This document shows, one piece after another, positions 1 to 7,323 of a stretch of DNA of 45,194 bases (positions within the stretch are counted from its first letter, which is position 1; each line of letters begins with the position of its first letter). The stretch is from positions 1 to 45,194 of the forward strand of contig NZ_QRCU01000029.1 in the NCBI RefSeq assembly GCF_003369445.1. The letters run 5' to 3'. This stretch comes from Arthrobacter silvisoli (GTDB lineage Bacteria; Actinomycetota; Actinomycetes; Actinomycetales; Micrococcaceae). The notes beneath the pieces were generated by a model. That model saw only the letters and a list, made by a program, of their open reading frames with translations, had not been told where the DNA came from and did not search any database. Both the position numbers and the translations under genes were made by a program.

Positions 1-100
1 CGGTGGGGCTGACGGCGGCGGCCGCGTGCGGTGGGGCTGACGGCGGCGGCCGCGTGCGGTGGGGCTGACGGCGGCGGCCGCGTGCGGTGGGCCGCGTGCG
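1..100. repeat. 28-bp GC-rich tandem repeat, three copies
   Basis: Three perfect 28-bp copies occupy 1-28, 29-56 and 57-84, followed by a decayed partial copy to about 100. The unit is almost all G and C and contains the GGCGGCGGCCGCG core. The array may continue to the left of the window. It lies downstream of the stop codon of the DUF222-HNH gene on the other strand. No convincing protein is encoded here. Confidence 0.9.
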
Positions 101-192
101 CGCGAAGGCGGTCCGGAGCTGCTGTGCTGGGCGCCTGACGACGGCCGGCGACGGCGGTCCGGCGGTGGCGCGCGGCTGCACAAGAGTGCCGA

Positions 193-234
193 AAATAGCC
201 AGCCACTCAGTACAAATAGCCAGCCACTCAGTAC
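193..234. repeat. 21-bp tandem duplication
   Basis: A 21-bp unit beginning AAATAGCCAGCC is present twice back to back (193-213 and 214-234). It is distinctly more AT-rich than its surroundings. It sits about 60 bp downstream of the DUF222-HNH stop codon. The rest of the 1-294 interval shows no supported gene or terminator. Confidence 0.9.
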
Positions 235-294
235 GCAATACGGTGGCAGACCAAGTGTGGTTGTCTTTCGTAGGCACCGATGCGTGGCTTGGGG

Positions 295-2070
295 TCAGAA
301 AGGTGGCGGATCCGGTTCAGCGCTTGCGCTGGTTGCCGTGTGCATGGCCGGCGTTGGGGGTTGGTCTGTGTATCTGCGGCCTGTGAGGCTGGTCCACTCG
401 AGGACCCCGGATCCGGCCTGCCGGACCGACCAGCCCGAGTGGTGCTTGAGCATGTGATGGCGCCGGCACAAGCCCGCGAGATTGCCCGCATCCGTGGGCC
501 CGCCGAAAGCTGCGTCGAGGGTGTGGTCGAGATCCAATTCACTGGCCTTGATGCCGCACCCCGGGAAACGGCAGCGTGAATCGCGTGCCCTGAGCAGCCG
601 CCGCAGGTCTTCGTTGGGCCGGTACCGGTCCACGGCCAGGACGGAACCGTTCGCAGGGTCCGTGAATATCCTGTTCCAGCCTGGTGCCATCCCGGCCAGG
701 AATCGCGCGGTGTCTGTGTCGATCGGGTGGCGCCCGTCGAGCTCGGCCGGTAGAGGATTGACCGTCCCCGATGGCTTGGTGCGGGAACCGGCTCCGCTGG
801 TTTGGCCTGTGCCAGATACGCCCGCTACCTTGGCCGCGACGTCTTCAATGCCGGCGCGCCGTCCAGGACCGGCGGACCGTCCAGCGCCGGTGGACTTCTC
901 ATCGGCGGATTTGTCACTGCCGGCGGGGGTCTCGCCGTTGCCGGCGGATTCTTTCTCGCCGAGCAGGGTCTGTGCCGGAACGGTGATGTCGATCCTGGCC
1001 GTGATCGCAGCCAGTACGCCCTCGACGGTGTCGTGCCCTGTGGGGGCCCCGCGCAGCATCACGTCCGCGAGGAGGTCCGCCCGGAGCTGATCCAGCGAGC
1101 GGGCCTGAGTGAACGGTCGGCAGCCCGCGTCGTCGCCAGGTCCGCGGCCTGTATTTGCGCCAGCAGGTGTGGTCGTGCGGTCACCGGCGCTCGAGGCGGC
1201 GGCCGTGGATGCTCTGCCATGGGTGCCCGTGCCAGTGGCCGTGCATGTGCGGCCACAGGTGTCCGAGGCGGCGGCCGTGGATGCTCTGCCAGGGGTGCCC
1301 GTGCCCATGCCAGTGGCCGCGCCTGTGCGGTCATCTTCGCCGCAGCGGTTGCCAGCGCCGGCAGGCGCAGTCACGGCTGCGTAGGCGCGGGCCATCCGGG
1401 TAAGCCGGTCGTGGATGCCGTACGCAACCGCAGCGGGCAGCACGGCCCCGAGTTCGGCCATGCCATCCGACAAGGGGTTCACCCACACCCTGCGTTCTTC
1501 CCGTGCCCGCTCGTGCCGACCGACCAATGGTTCAGAGTGGGCCTTCTCGGCCTCCCGGACCGCCACTCGCCGCAGCCGCGAGGGTGCCTGCCGCTCCGCG
1601 CATCCCACTACGGCCTCCTCGTACCGGACACGGGCGTCCACATCAGAGAGCACCGTCCCGGTGTCCTGGACGACCCGGGCATGCGCCAGGCTGATCCGCC
1701 CCGCAGCCAAGGCGTCGAAGGTCAACGGAAAGCCGGCAATGAGTTCGGACGCCTGGTTCATCTGGCGCTGCACGGTCCGGTCACTCATCCGGGTGGCGGC
1801 TGCGATCTCCGCCGCCACGGCGCGCTGGGCCAGCTCAGCGGAACGCGAGTCCCAGCCCGCAACCGGCACGCCGCCGTCGGGCTCCATCAACACCGCCACC
1901 CGAGAGGCCATGGCCAGCAACCCCTCACGGACCGCCTGCAAGCGGGCCAGCACAACCTCGACAGACTCCAGCGCGGATACCACCTCGGACAGCGCATCAA
2001 CAGGGACGACGTCCGGCCCCTCCTGCGCTTCCCGGGTCAAAACCGCCCCGGCCTGGGTGGTGCTTTCCAT
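295..2070 (-). CDS. DUF222 domain-containing HNH endonuclease-like protein
   Basis: About 591 aa. The N-terminal two thirds look like the DUF222 (13E12-repeat) helical domain. The C-terminus carries a zinc-type HNH nuclease motif: CRFPGCG, then LDLDHT, then NLAGLCRRHHMLKHH. The family is multicopy in Arthrobacter and mycobacterial relatives; its role is unknown, with mobile DNA or defence suspected. A Thr/Gly/Ala-rich linker between the domains is encoded by a 72-bp imperfect tandem duplication (about 1193-1342). I chose the ATG at 2070; an in-frame TTG at 2082 is possible. There is no co-directional neighbour, and short repeats flank both ends. Family assignment is firm, function is not. Confidence 0.9.
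   Translation of the reverse strand: MESTTQAGAVLTREAQEGPDVVPVDALSEVVSALESVEVVLARLQAVREGLLAMASRVAVLMEPDGGVPVAGWDSRSAELAQRAVAAEIAAATRMSDRTVQRQMNQASELIAGFPLTFDALAAGRISLAHARVVQDTGTVLSDVDARVRYEEAVVGCAERQAPSRLRRVAVREAEKAHSEPLVGRHERAREERRVWVNPLSDGMAELGAVLPAAVAYGIHDRLTRMARAYAAVTAPAGAGNRCGEDDRTGAATGMGTGTPGRASTAAASDTCGRTCTATGTGTHGRASTAAASSAGDRTTTPAGANTGRGPGDDAGCRPFTQARSLDQLRADLLADVMLRGAPTGHDTVEGVLAAITARIDITVPAQTLLGEKESAGNGETPAGSDKSADEKSTGAGRSAGPGRRAGIEDVAAKVAGVSGTGQTSGAGSRTKPSGTVNPLPAELDGRHPIDTDTARFLAGMAPGWNRIFTDPANGSVLAVDRYRPNEDLRRLLRARDSRCRFPGCGIKASELDLDHTLDAAFGGPTDAGNLAGLCRRHHMLKHHSGWSVRQAGSGVLEWTSLTGRRYTDQPPTPAMHTATSASAEPDPPPF
1193..1342. repeat. 72-bp imperfect tandem duplication inside the DUF222-HNH gene
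   Basis: Copies begin at 1193 and 1265, each with the core GAGGCGGCGGCCGTGGATG. The second copy has a 6-bp insertion (CCCATG), so the reading frame is kept. It encodes duplicated GRASTAAAS stretches in the interdomain linker of the minus-strand gene. Confidence 0.85.
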
Positions 2071-2158
2071 GTCTTCATTCAAGCAAGGGGGTCGGACATT
2101 TTAGCGCCGCGGGCGGGGAGCGCGTTCGGCCGGAACCCCATGCTGAACTCAAGACCCG

Positions 2159-2228
2159 CCCCGCCCCCACCCCGCCCCGCGGCGGCGCGGCTGCCCCGCC
2201 CCCACCCCGCCCCGCGGCGGTGCGGCTG
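2159..2228. repeat. 35-bp tandem duplication
   Basis: Two copies (2159-2193, 2194-2228) of a C-rich 35-bp unit differ at one base (CGGCGGCGCGG against CGGCGGTGCGG). The second copy abuts the 51-bp duplication. Confidence 0.9.
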
Positions 2229-2229
2229 C

Positions 2230-2331
2230 CCCGAAGTAGTCGGCAGCGCAATGCCGAAGCCCGCCCCGGGCGGTCCCAACCCCGAAGTAGTCGGCAGCGC
2301 AATGCCGAAGCCCGCCCCGGGCGGTCCCAAC
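2230..2331. repeat. 51-bp perfect tandem duplication
   Basis: Positions 2230-2280 and 2281-2331 are identical 51-bp copies beginning CCCGAAGTAGTCGGCAGCG. Perfect identity suggests a recent duplication. The unit length is divisible by three, but no protein here is convincing. Confidence 0.92.
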
Positions 2332-2580
2332 GTTGCGCCGCCCCGCGCGGTGCCAACGTTGCGCCGCCCCGCGCCCAAGCAAAGCACCACCCAACCAAGC
2401 ACCGCCCAGGCAAAGCACCGCCCAGGAAAATTTACTAAGTTTGCTGATTATTTTTCCGGAAACCATGGACTAGCTCCGTGCCCGCCGTTAGCGTCGAAAG
2501 GGTGGACGTGGTCCCAGCGGCAACTTCCACCGAACTCAGAATCCCTTGAGGACAGATCCCGGCAAACAAGCAGGTGGACT

Positions 2581-3507
2581 ATGAGCGACTCGCATCAGCA
2601 TGCATCGCAGACCCCCGAAGGAACCCTGGAGTCACCCCCGCAGGATCCGCGCGGCGGATACCACACAGGGCCTTTCCCCAGGCAGGCCCAGGAACAGCCA
2701 GGACTCACGGACAAGACCGATCCCACGCCGGACCACGGCGAACGCAGCTACGAAGGTCACGGCCGGCTGGACGGCAAGGCGGCCCTGATCACCGGAGGGG
2801 ACTCCGGGATCGGGCGGGCAGTGGCGATTGCCTTCGCGCGGGAAGGGGCCGACGTCGCGATCTCCTATCTCCCGGAAGAAGAAGCGGACGCCAAGGCTAC
2901 CGCGGCCCTCATCCAGGAAGCCGGCCGGCGTTCACTGTTGCTCGCCGGTGACGGACGCGAAGAGCAGTTCAGCACGGAGATCGTCGAAAGGACCGTGGAC
3001 GAATTCGGCCGGCTGGACGTCCTGGTCCTGAACGCGGCCTACCAGAAAAACCGCGACAGCCTCGATTCGACGCCCACGGAGGAGTTCGACCGGGTCTTCA
3101 AGACCAACCTCTACAGCCTGATCTGGAGCGCGCAGGCGGCGATTCCGCACATGAAGCCCGGCGCCTCGATCATCACCACCGCGTCGATCCAGGCCTTCAA
3201 CCCTTCGCCGGCCCTCTTCGACTATGCGATGACCAAAGCCGCGCAGGTGGCGTTCACCAAAGCACTCGCGCAGGAACTGGGGCCGAAGGGCATCCGTGTG
3301 AACGCGGTGGCGCCCGGACCCATCTGGACTCCTCTGATCCCGGCCACCGACTGGCCCGACCACCTGCCCGGGTTCGGGCAGGACACGCCGCTGGGCCGGC
3401 CGGGGCAGCCCGCCGAACTGGCTGCTGCTTACGTGCTTCTGGCGTCCAACGAGGGCTCGTACATCTCCGGCGCCGTGCTCCCCGTGACAGGCGGGAAAGG
3501 CCTTTAG
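2581..3507 (+). CDS. SDR family oxidoreductase, general-stress (YhdF/YghA-like) type
   Basis: 308 aa. The NAD(P)-binding glycine motif TGGDSGIG is at residues 71-78 and the catalytic YAMTK (Y215, K219) follows. The ~65-residue hydrophilic N-terminal extension with QPGL, PDHGE and SYEGHGRLDGK is characteristic of the YhdF/YghA subgroup, members of which are stress-induced in Bacillus. The ATG at 2581 follows an AGGTGG ribosome-binding site. The frame is open far upstream, but that stretch is antisense to the DUF222 gene and runs through tandem repeats. The small acidic gene 3532-3858 starts 24 bp downstream and is probably co-transcribed. The substrate cannot be named. Confidence 0.92.
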   Translation: MSDSHQHASQTPEGTLESPPQDPRGGYHTGPFPRQAQEQPGLTDKTDPTPDHGERSYEGHGRLDGKAALITGGDSGIGRAVAIAFAREGADVAISYLPEEEADAKATAALIQEAGRRSLLLAGDGREEQFSTEIVERTVDEFGRLDVLVLNAAYQKNRDSLDSTPTEEFDRVFKTNLYSLIWSAQAAIPHMKPGASIITTASIQAFNPSPALFDYAMTKAAQVAFTKALAQELGPKGIRVNAVAPGPIWTPLIPATDWPDHLPGFGQDTPLGRPGQPAELAAAYVLLASNEGSYISGAVLPVTGGKGL

Positions 3508-3531
3508 TTGTCAACCAAAGGGAGGAACCCC

Positions 3532-3858
3532 ATGGAGGATCGCAGGAACCCCGAAGAGGAAGCGGGCGGCTACGGAACGCCCACCGTGGAGCAGGAAATG
3601 GGCGGGGAGCAGTCCGCACAACCCCGTCCCGGGCAGGGGGGCGCCGGGCAGGGGGGCGCCGGGCAGGAGGGCGCCGGGCAGGAGGGCGCCGGGCAGGATA
3701 GCGCGGAGCCCGACGTCGACCTGCCGTCGGCCGAAGCTCCAATGGATGCCGGAAACACGGACGCTGATCCAAAGCCCGACGGCGGCGCCAGCGGCCTTCC
3801 GGCCGAAAAGTCGCCCCGTGATGACGAGGACGAAGACGAAAGGTTCGACGCCGGATAG
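3532..3858 (+). CDS. Small acidic Gly/Gln-repeat protein, unknown function
   Basis: 108 aa, very acidic, with no predicted membrane segment or known domain. Residues ~34-58 are a GQxGA pentapeptide repeat. The C-terminus ends in a DDEDEDERFDAG acidic tail. It looks intrinsically disordered. The ATG at 3532 is preceded by a strong AGGGAGG at 3519-3525; an upstream in-frame TTG at 3508 is less likely. It follows the stress-type SDR by 24 bp, so a stress-related role is possible but only inferred from position. Confidence 0.75.
   Translation: MEDRRNPEEEAGGYGTPTVEQEMGGEQSAQPRPGQGGAGQGGAGQEGAGQEGAGQDSAEPDVDLPSAEAPMDAGNTDADPKPDGGASGLPAEKSPRDDEDEDERFDAG
3631..3705. repeat. 15-bp minisatellite encoding GQxGA
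   Basis: Four 15-bp units (GGGCAGGRGGGCGCC) and a fifth degenerate copy lie in frame inside the acidic protein gene. A closely related unit recurs inside the flavoprotein gene at 6161-6247. Confidence 0.92.
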
Positions 3859-4024
3859 CCGCCTGGCGTGCCCGGCACCGCCCGGCGGCCCACGCTCCCG
3901 GGCGGGCACCACCGTCCGTCCTGCAGATCAGGCGGGTCTCACGCGGCTCTGGTCGCCTGATCTGCGGGACCAATCTCCGCCTGCCGGACCCATTCGCTGG
4001 GCTCACATCGCCGCCGGGCTCGGC

Positions 4025-5377
4025 TTACCGCTTCTTCGGGTGCCGCTTCGCCGCCGCGTTGATCGCCGCCTTCGCAGCGGGCGGCAGCCCCGCGGTTTCC
4101 ATTTCGGGCTCGGCGGCGGTGCCGCGCGCCTTCGCGACGCCCCGCATGCCGTGGTAGATCACCAGGGCCGCGGCGGAACCCAGCGCAATGCCGGTGAACT
4201 TCAGCTCGCCGATGGTCCAGGTGTAGTCCGCGATGCCGATGATCAGGGCCACGGCCGCGGTGGTCAGGTTGACCGGGTTGGAGAAGTTGACCTTGTTCTG
4301 AACCCAGATCTTCACGCCCAGGATGCCGATCATGCCGTACAGCATGGTGGCCGCGCCGCCCAGCACACCGGCCGGGACCGTGGCAATCAGTTCGCCGAAC
4401 TTCGGCGAGAAGCTCAGCAGGATCGCGAACACGCCCGCCACCCAGTAGGCCGCCGTCGAATACACCTTGGTGGCGGCCATGACGCCGATGTTTTCGGCGT
4501 AGGTAGTGGTGCCTGAACCGCCGCCGAAACCTGCGAGGATGGTCGCGGCGCCGTCGGCGATCAGCGCCCGGCCGGAGACGTCGTCGAGGTTCCGCCCGGT
4601 CATGGCGGCCACAGACTTCACGTGCCCCACGTTCTCGGCCACCAGCACCAGGACCACCGGCACGAACAGGCCCACCACGCCCAGGTGGAACTCCGGCGTC
4701 TGGAAGTGCGGCAGGCCGATCCACGCGGCGGCATCCATCTTGGAGTAGTCCACCTCGCCACGCGCCATGGCCGTGAGGTAGCCGACCACCACGCCCACCA
4801 GGATGCTCAGGCGGCCCAGGATCCCGCGGAACAGCACGCTGACCAGAATGATCGTCACCAGGGTCACCAGCGCGGTGATGGGCGCCTTGTCGAAGTTCGC
4901 TTTGGCGGCCGGGGCCAGGTTCAGGCCGATCAGGGCCACGATGGCACCCGTGACAATTGGTGGCATGGTCCGGTTGATCCATTCCGCGCCGAATTTGTGC
5001 ACCACCGCGCCGATCAGCGCCAGTACGACGCCGGCCAGCACCACTCCGCCCAGCGCACCGGCCACGCCGTACTGGTGCTGGGAGGCGAGAATGGGGGCGA
5101 TGAAGGCGAAGCTGGAGCCAAGGTAGCTGGGCACCCGGCCCTGGGTGATCACCAGGAACAGCAAGGTGCCGACGCCGGAGAACAGCAGGGTGGTGGCCGG
5201 CGGCATGCCCGTGATGATGGGCACCAGGAAGGTGGCGCCGAACATCGCCACCACGTGCTGCATGCCGACGCCGATGGTCAGCGGCCAGGCCAGCCGTTCC
5301 TCGGGTGCGACGACGTGGCCGGGACGGATGGTCTTGCCATTGCCGTGGAGCTTCCATTTGACGCCGAGCATGCTCAT
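4025..5377 (-). CDS. uraA: Uracil/xanthine permease, NCS2 family (UraA-like)
   Basis: 450 aa with about 12-14 hydrophobic segments, the usual length for nucleobase:cation symporter-2 proteins. NCS2 hallmarks include LVAENVGHVKSV and GGSGTTTYAENIGVMAATKV, which carry the two membrane glutamates that bind the nucleobase in UraA. The latter motif fits the uracil branch best. The start at 5377 has a GGAAGG ribosome-binding site 8 nt upstream. It lies downstream of the flavoprotein gene on the same strand but is separated from it by a strong hairpin, so it probably has its own promoter. No PyrR-type attenuator was recognised. The C-terminal tail is Ala/Lys-rich and cytoplasmic. Confidence 0.93.
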   Translation of the reverse strand: MSMLGVKWKLHGNGKTIRPGHVVAPEERLAWPLTIGVGMQHVVAMFGATFLVPIITGMPPATTLLFSGVGTLLFLVITQGRVPSYLGSSFAFIAPILASQHQYGVAGALGGVVLAGVVLALIGAVVHKFGAEWINRTMPPIVTGAIVALIGLNLAPAAKANFDKAPITALVTLVTIILVSVLFRGILGRLSILVGVVVGYLTAMARGEVDYSKMDAAAWIGLPHFQTPEFHLGVVGLFVPVVLVLVAENVGHVKSVAAMTGRNLDDVSGRALIADGAATILAGFGGGSGTTTYAENIGVMAATKVYSTAAYWVAGVFAILLSFSPKFGELIATVPAGVLGGAATMLYGMIGILGVKIWVQNKVNFSNPVNLTTAAVALIIGIADYTWTIGELKFTGIALGSAAALVIYHGMRGVAKARGTAAEPEMETAGLPPAAKAAINAAAKRHPKKR

Positions 5378-5397
5378 GGCAGGGGCCTTCCTCAGAA

Positions 5398-5403
5398 GAT
5401 ATA
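5398..5403 (-). promoter_or_regulatory. Candidate -10 element for the permease gene
   Basis: On the minus strand TATATC lies about 20 nt upstream of the permease ATG in otherwise GC-rich DNA. A clear -35 was not found, so this is a suggestion only. Confidence 0.35.
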
Positions 5404-5435
5404 ACGGGGGTTCGCTGCCACTTTACCGCTGAAAT

Positions 5436-5490
5436 GCGGGGCCTGCTCTACGTCCTTTCGGCGCGCCAAAGCACGTGGAGGAGGCCCCGC
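5436..5490. terminator. Long near-perfect hairpin between flavoprotein and permease genes
   Basis: Arms 5436-5453 and 5473-5490 (18 bp each, starting GCGGGGCCT) pair with one mismatch and one G-U. The 19-nt loop is itself partly self-complementary (CTTT...AAAG). It lies just after the flavoprotein stop codon at 5498. It has no U-tract, so it is either an actinobacterial terminator lacking one or an mRNA-stabilising structure. Confidence 0.6.
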
Positions 5491-5497
5491 AACGAGC

Positions 5498-6526
5498 TCA
5501 GTACCCCAGATTGAAGCTGCGCACCGACTCCCTGATGTCTTCCTCCACCAGGTCGGCGTTGATGGCCGCTGCCGCGGCCGAGCCTTCACTGGCTGCCGTG
5601 ATGACCTGGGCACGGGGGTTCGCCAGGTTCCCGGCAACGTAGGCACCGGAGACGCTCGTCTGTCCGGTGCCGTCCGTGACCACCCAGCCGGCATCGTCCA
5701 TTTCGCAGGCCAGGCCGTTGAGTAGGCCGTTGTTGGGCACAAATCGCGGCGGCACGAACAGCGCGCCCCGCGGGACCAGCCTTCCGTCGGTCATTTCGAC
5801 GCCGGAAAGGTGCCCATCCTGGGCCACAACCCGCCCGGCCGTCCCTTCCACGATCCCGATGGCGCGGGCCGTCAGCTCCATGCGCTGCTGGACGGTCAGG
5901 AGTCCGGGCGGGATGAAGAGGACCACGTCCTTGGCCCACTGGCGGATCAGCTGGACGTAGCGGACGGAGTCCGGGGAATTGCCCAGGACACCCAGCGGCC
6001 GGTCTCGGACCTCGTAGCCGTGGCAGTAGGGACAATGCAGCACGTCCTTGGCCCACAGCTCCGCCAGGCCTTCAATCTCCGGTAGTTCGTCGCGCAGCCC
6101 GGTCGCCACGAGCACGCGGCGCGCCGAAATCCGCCGCCCGGACGCGGCCGGATTGCCACCGGCGCCCGCCTGGCCGGTGCCCGCCTGGCCGGCGCCCGTC
6201 TGGCCGGCGCCCGTCTGGCCGGCGCCCGTTTGGCCGGCGCCCGCCAGCAGTACCCAGAAACCTGAGGCGCCGTCCGGTACCAAATCGAGGACGACGCCGT
6301 CGAGCACCTCGCCGCCGTAACCGCGCACTTCCTCGCGACCCAGGGCCAGCAGCTCGCCGGGCGGCATCCCGTCCCGCGAGAGGAAACCGTGCATATGCGC
6401 CGCGGGCGCGTTCCGCGGAGATCCGGAATCCACCACCAGGACCTTCCGCCCGGCACGGGACAGGACCAAGGCTGCCGACAGTCCTGCCGCGCCGCCACCA
6501 ATAACCACCACGTCGTATTCGCTCAT
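5498..6526 (-). CDS. Thioredoxin-reductase-like FAD-dependent oxidoreductase
   Basis: 342 aa. The FAD-binding GGGAAG is at residues 10-15 and an ATG motif at 141-143. The redox pair CPYC is at 165-168 inside HCPYCHGYE. A GAYVAGNL motif lies near the C-terminus. The second nucleotide-binding site reads GNSPDS where TrxR has GxGxxA/G, so NADPH use is uncertain. Related flavoproteins include thioredoxin reductases and dithiol oxidases of the GliT/HlmI type. Residues ~95-124 are a GQTGA repeat inserted between FAD-domain elements. It is divergent from the XRE-cupin regulator, which probably controls it. The partner substrate is unknown. Confidence 0.88.
   Translation of the reverse strand: MSEYDVVVIGGGAAGLSAALVLSRAGRKVLVVDSGSPRNAPAAHMHGFLSRDGMPPGELLALGREEVRGYGGEVLDGVVLDLVPDGASGFWVLLAGAGQTGAGQTGAGQTGAGQAGTGQAGAGGNPAASGRRISARRVLVATGLRDELPEIEGLAELWAKDVLHCPYCHGYEVRDRPLGVLGNSPDSVRYVQLIRQWAKDVVLFIPPGLLTVQQRMELTARAIGIVEGTAGRVVAQDGHLSGVEMTDGRLVPRGALFVPPRFVPNNGLLNGLACEMDDAGWVVTDGTGQTSVSGAYVAGNLANPRAQVITAASEGSAAAAAINADLVEEDIRESVRSFNLGY
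6161..6247. repeat. 15-bp minisatellite inside the flavoprotein gene
   Basis: Five 15-bp copies of GGCGCCCGTCTGGCC and variants, plus a partial sixth, keep the minus-strand frame and encode GQTGA/GQAGA. Related in sequence to the unit at 3631-3705. Confidence 0.92.
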
Positions 6527-6591
6527 GGGTCCAAGGCTCGGGCCTCATCCCTAATCCGGCAACAATCGTTGCTGTTTCCGGGAAATCCGGC

Positions 6592-7194
6592 TTGGATGGG
6601 TGGGTGGAAGGCGAAGCAGGCAGGATCACGGCGGCATTGGACCAGGTGGGCGAACGGCTTAAACGGCTGCGGACCCAGCGCGGCATCACGCTGACGGCCT
6701 TGGCCGAAACCACCGGCATCTCGAAAAGCACTTTGTCACGGCTGGAAACCGGACAGCGCAAGCCGAGCCTGGAACTGCTGCTCCCGCTGGCACAGGCGTA
6801 CCGGGTGCCGCTGGATGACCTGGTGGGTGCGCCGGAGGTCGGCGATCCCCGGATCAGGCTCAAGCCCCGGCAGGTGAACGGGCGGACTGTCATTCCGCTC
6901 ACCAGGCAGCCTGGCGGCCTGCAGAGCTGGAAGATGGTGATCCCGGCGTCGAACACCGATCCGGATCCGCGCGTCCACGACGGCTACGAATGGATGTATG
7001 TGCTGTCCGGGCGGCTGCGGCTCATCCTGGGTGGGCACGACCTGGTGCTCGGGCCCGGGGAGGTGGCGGAATTCGACACCCGGGTGCCGCACTGGTTCGG
7101 CAGCGCGGGGGAGGAGCCGGTGGAACTGCTGAGCGTCTTCGGCGGGCAGGGCGAGCGGATGCACGTGCGGGCGAAGTCGGGCCCGAAGCGTTAG
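6592..7194 (+). CDS. XRE-family transcriptional regulator with C-terminal cupin domain
   Basis: Up to 200 aa. The HTH domain (about residues 18-75) contains RLKRLRTQRGITLTALAE and GISKSTLSRLETGQRKPSLE. A cupin beta-barrel (about 105-185) contains HDGYEWMYVLSGRLRLILG and a VPHWF stretch. Such HTH-cupin proteins sense a small ligand and often control a neighbouring oxidoreductase or transporter. It is divergent from the flavoprotein with about 65 bp between starts, so joint control is likely. The start is uncertain: TTG at 6592, GTG at 6604 or a later TTG. No strong ribosome-binding site precedes any of them. Confidence 0.88.
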   Translation: MDGWVEGEAGRITAALDQVGERLKRLRTQRGITLTALAETTGISKSTLSRLETGQRKPSLELLLPLAQAYRVPLDDLVGAPEVGDPRIRLKPRQVNGRTVIPLTRQPGGLQSWKMVIPASNTDPDPRVHDGYEWMYVLSGRLRLILGGHDLVLGPGEVAEFDTRVPHWFGSAGEEPVELLSVFGGQGERMHVRAKSGPKR

Positions 7195-7253
7195 CCGGGG
7201 AGCGTGTGCCCAACGTCACGCGGCGTTAAGGGAATCGGCGGGAAACGCTTGAA

Positions 7254-7295
7254 GTTGCAACCATGGAAAGCAACAGTGCCCGGCCATCCCCCTGA
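7254..7295 (+). promoter_or_regulatory. Palindromic motif and possible 10-codon leader ORF upstream of the nitroreductase
   Basis: A perfect 8-bp palindrome GTTGCAAC (7254-7261), preceded by TTGAA, directly abuts an ATG at 7263. That ATG opens a 10-codon ORF ending in TGA at 7293-7295. The palindrome could be an operator for a MarR-type or similar regulator. Neither role is demonstrated. Confidence 0.3.
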
Positions 7296-7323
7296 AGCCA
7301 CGGGCCCAGCGAAAGGTACGCGA

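Larger units (their letters stand above)
2071..2580. other. 510-bp intergenic region rich in duplications
   Basis: This is the space between the divergent DUF222-HNH gene and the SDR gene. Positions 2159-2331 are a 35-bp and a 51-bp tandem duplication. Positions 2329-2373 contain a further repeated AACGTTGCGCCGCCCCGCG. From 2430 the sequence becomes AT-richer (TTTACTAAGTTTGCTGATTATTTTT), which would suit a promoter region for either gene, but I could not identify a clear -35/-10 pair. No coding sequence is supported. Confidence 0.6.

Noticed and set aside
1..300. CRISPR-like appearance of the 28-bp repeats
   Set aside because: The repeats are directly adjacent with no spacers and no cas genes nearby; they are plain tandem repeats.
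802..2580. Long upstream extension of the SDR reading frame (to 901 aa)
   Set aside because: It is antisense to the DUF222-HNH gene and crosses tandem repeats; the SDR family N-terminus and a ribosome-binding site fit the ATG at 2581.
3939..5357. 472-aa minus-strand frame rich in Arg and His
   Set aside because: Same strand as the permease but another frame; basic low-complexity translation, no recognisable domain.
5378..5497. PyrR-type attenuator before the uracil permease
   Set aside because: The hairpin is present, but no PyrR-binding loop sequence was recognised and there is no terminator U-tract next to the permease start.
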